Source of the DNA: Burkholderiales bacterium
Lineage (GTDB): Bacteria; Pseudomonadota; Gammaproteobacteria; Burkholderiales; Burkholderiaceae_F
Assembly: GCA_021205255.1 (NCBI GenBank)
Contig: JAJPXW010000133.1
Coordinates: 1-6,872 of the forward strand
Direction: 5' to 3'
DNA length: 6,872 nucleotides
A program made the position numbers and the translations under genes. The notes under the pieces are model-generated. The model saw only the letters and a program-made list of their open reading frames with translations, ran no database searches and had not been told where the DNA came from. Shown piece after piece: positions 6,096 to 6,872 of the stretch. Numbering within the stretch: position 1 is the stretch's first letter; every line of letters starts with the position of its first letter.

Positions 6096-6872
6096 TTAAT
6101 AAAGAGTAAGGTACCCTCCTTCAGTAAATGTACCTTTTGCTAGTTTGGAAGTGGTTTTACCAATATGAACCCCATCCACGGAAACAGCACCATCAGGACC
6201 GATGTAAATCTTACCTGGAGCTGGATCAGTTGGTTTAGGAGATTCTGGTGTATAAGTCGCTGAAGTCGAATAAGTAGTGGTTCTGGGTAATTGGAGTGCA
6301 AATGCCTTGTTATCGACAACAATTTCAGTTAAAGGAACGCCACCGACTTGAATTCCCTTGCATAAAAGAACTTTTCTAGGAACTGCTCCAGTATTCCAGC
6401 GTGACAACATAGTCTTTAACTGGTCTTCGGTTCGTTTATCTACAAAAGTAATGGAATTGGTCTTTTCTAGCGTTCCGCCTTTCAGCATCTTTTCTAGATT
6501 CTCAAAAGTTCCACCGAGTTTTCCAACGCTTACTGCAACGGCATCGACTTGCTTGCCTTGCAGATCAGCTAAAGAAAGGAACTTCTGCATTGGTAGACAT
6601 ACTGTGTAACCCCATACTGGAAAAACTAGGACAATCCGGCTGAAATTTTTTAATGGAGGAAAGTTTCTTTTAATTTCAGGCAACAGCCCTCTTTGTCTGG
6701 CCTCTTTGGCTTCCATCGGGTTATATGGCCGAGTCGTTTCTATTCTATAAACAGGAGCTGAAAGAGATTCGGCTAGCAATTGGGCTACTTTTTCTGTTTG
6801 ACCACCGTGACTGTAATAAACTACTAGAGGAGTTTCAGGTGCTTGCAGAGTAGCTTCATCTGTATCCAAACC
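6096..6872 (-). CDS. Flavodoxin-like protein with C-terminal extension (5' end outside window)
   Basis: The frame reads from the right edge to a TAA at 6096-6098, about 258 codons. The first in-frame start-like codon (TTG near 6869) is preceded by an open GGT codon, so the true start lies beyond the window and a signal peptide cannot be judged. Counting from that TTG, residues 14-35 (PLVVYYSHGGQTEKVAQLL) form the first strand and phosphate-binding loop of a flavodoxin fold, with S20, G22, G23 and T25 in FMN-phosphate positions. LVFPVWGYTVCLPM at 81-94 and DAVAVSVGKLGGTFENLEKM at 109-128 are typical of the Flavodoxin_4 type. The flavodoxin domain ends near 190. A Thr/Ser/Pro-rich linker (about 196-219) then joins a short C-terminal module (220-257) containing IGPDGAVSVDGVHIGK, which I do not recognise. 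A redox role with FMN is likely, the partner unknown. Confidence 0.85.
   Translation of the reverse strand, partial: GLDTDEATLQAPETPLVVYYSHGGQTEKVAQLLAESLSAPVYRIETTRPYNPMEAKEARQRGLLPEIKRNFPPLKNFSRIVLVFPVWGYTVCLPMQKFLSLADLQGKQVDAVAVSVGKLGGTFENLEKMLKGGTLEKTNSITFVDKRTEDQLKTMLSRWNTGAVPRKVLLCKGIQVGGVPLTEIVVDNKAFALQLPRTTTYSTSATYTPESPKPTDPAPGKIYIGPDGAVSVDGVHIGKTTSKLAKGTFTEGGYLTLY

Overview
The window comes from a bacterium of moderate-to-low GC. Genes are tightly packed, start mostly with ATG behind purine-rich ribosome binding sites, and are separated by intrinsic terminators. A lysine riboswitch, an NfsB-type nitroreductase, a two-subunit UxaA-type dehydratase and a flavodoxin are compatible with an anaerobic or facultative member of the Bacillota or Gammaproteobacteria. 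The sequence does not settle the lineage, and no mobile element, CRISPR array, tRNA or rRNA was seen.

Layout. Positions 1-80 hold the last codons of an unrecognised plus-strand gene, followed by a hairpin that may terminate it. nfsB (193-837, plus) follows and ends at a strong terminator (852-884). It converges on a minus-strand pair (2469 down to 995): a SAF-domain small subunit and a UxaA-family large subunit that overlap by ATGA. The divergent regulatory region (2470-2942) carries a minus-strand TATAAT box, a perfect palindrome, an inverted repeat, an extended -10 promoter on the plus strand and a complete lysine riboswitch (L box) with its own terminator. Behind the riboswitch lie an APC-family amino-acid transporter (2943-4370) and, one base later, a YtcJ-like metal-dependent amidohydrolase (4372-6021). 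A bidirectional terminator (6045-6077) separates these from a minus-strand flavodoxin-like gene that runs off the right edge.

How the genes work together. The centre of interest is the riboswitch-permease-amidohydrolase unit. The L box should shut off transcription when intracellular lysine is high, so both proteins are expected to be made when lysine is scarce. The transporter is therefore probably an importer of lysine or a lysine-containing compound. The amidohydrolase, whose family has few assigned substrates, is a good candidate for releasing lysine, or a precursor of it, from a modified or amide-linked form. That substrate assignment is inference. The divergent dehydratase pair belongs to the sugar-acid/sulfolactate lyase family but has no pathway neighbours here, so its substrate is open. 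nfsB and the flavodoxin are independent flavoprotein genes.
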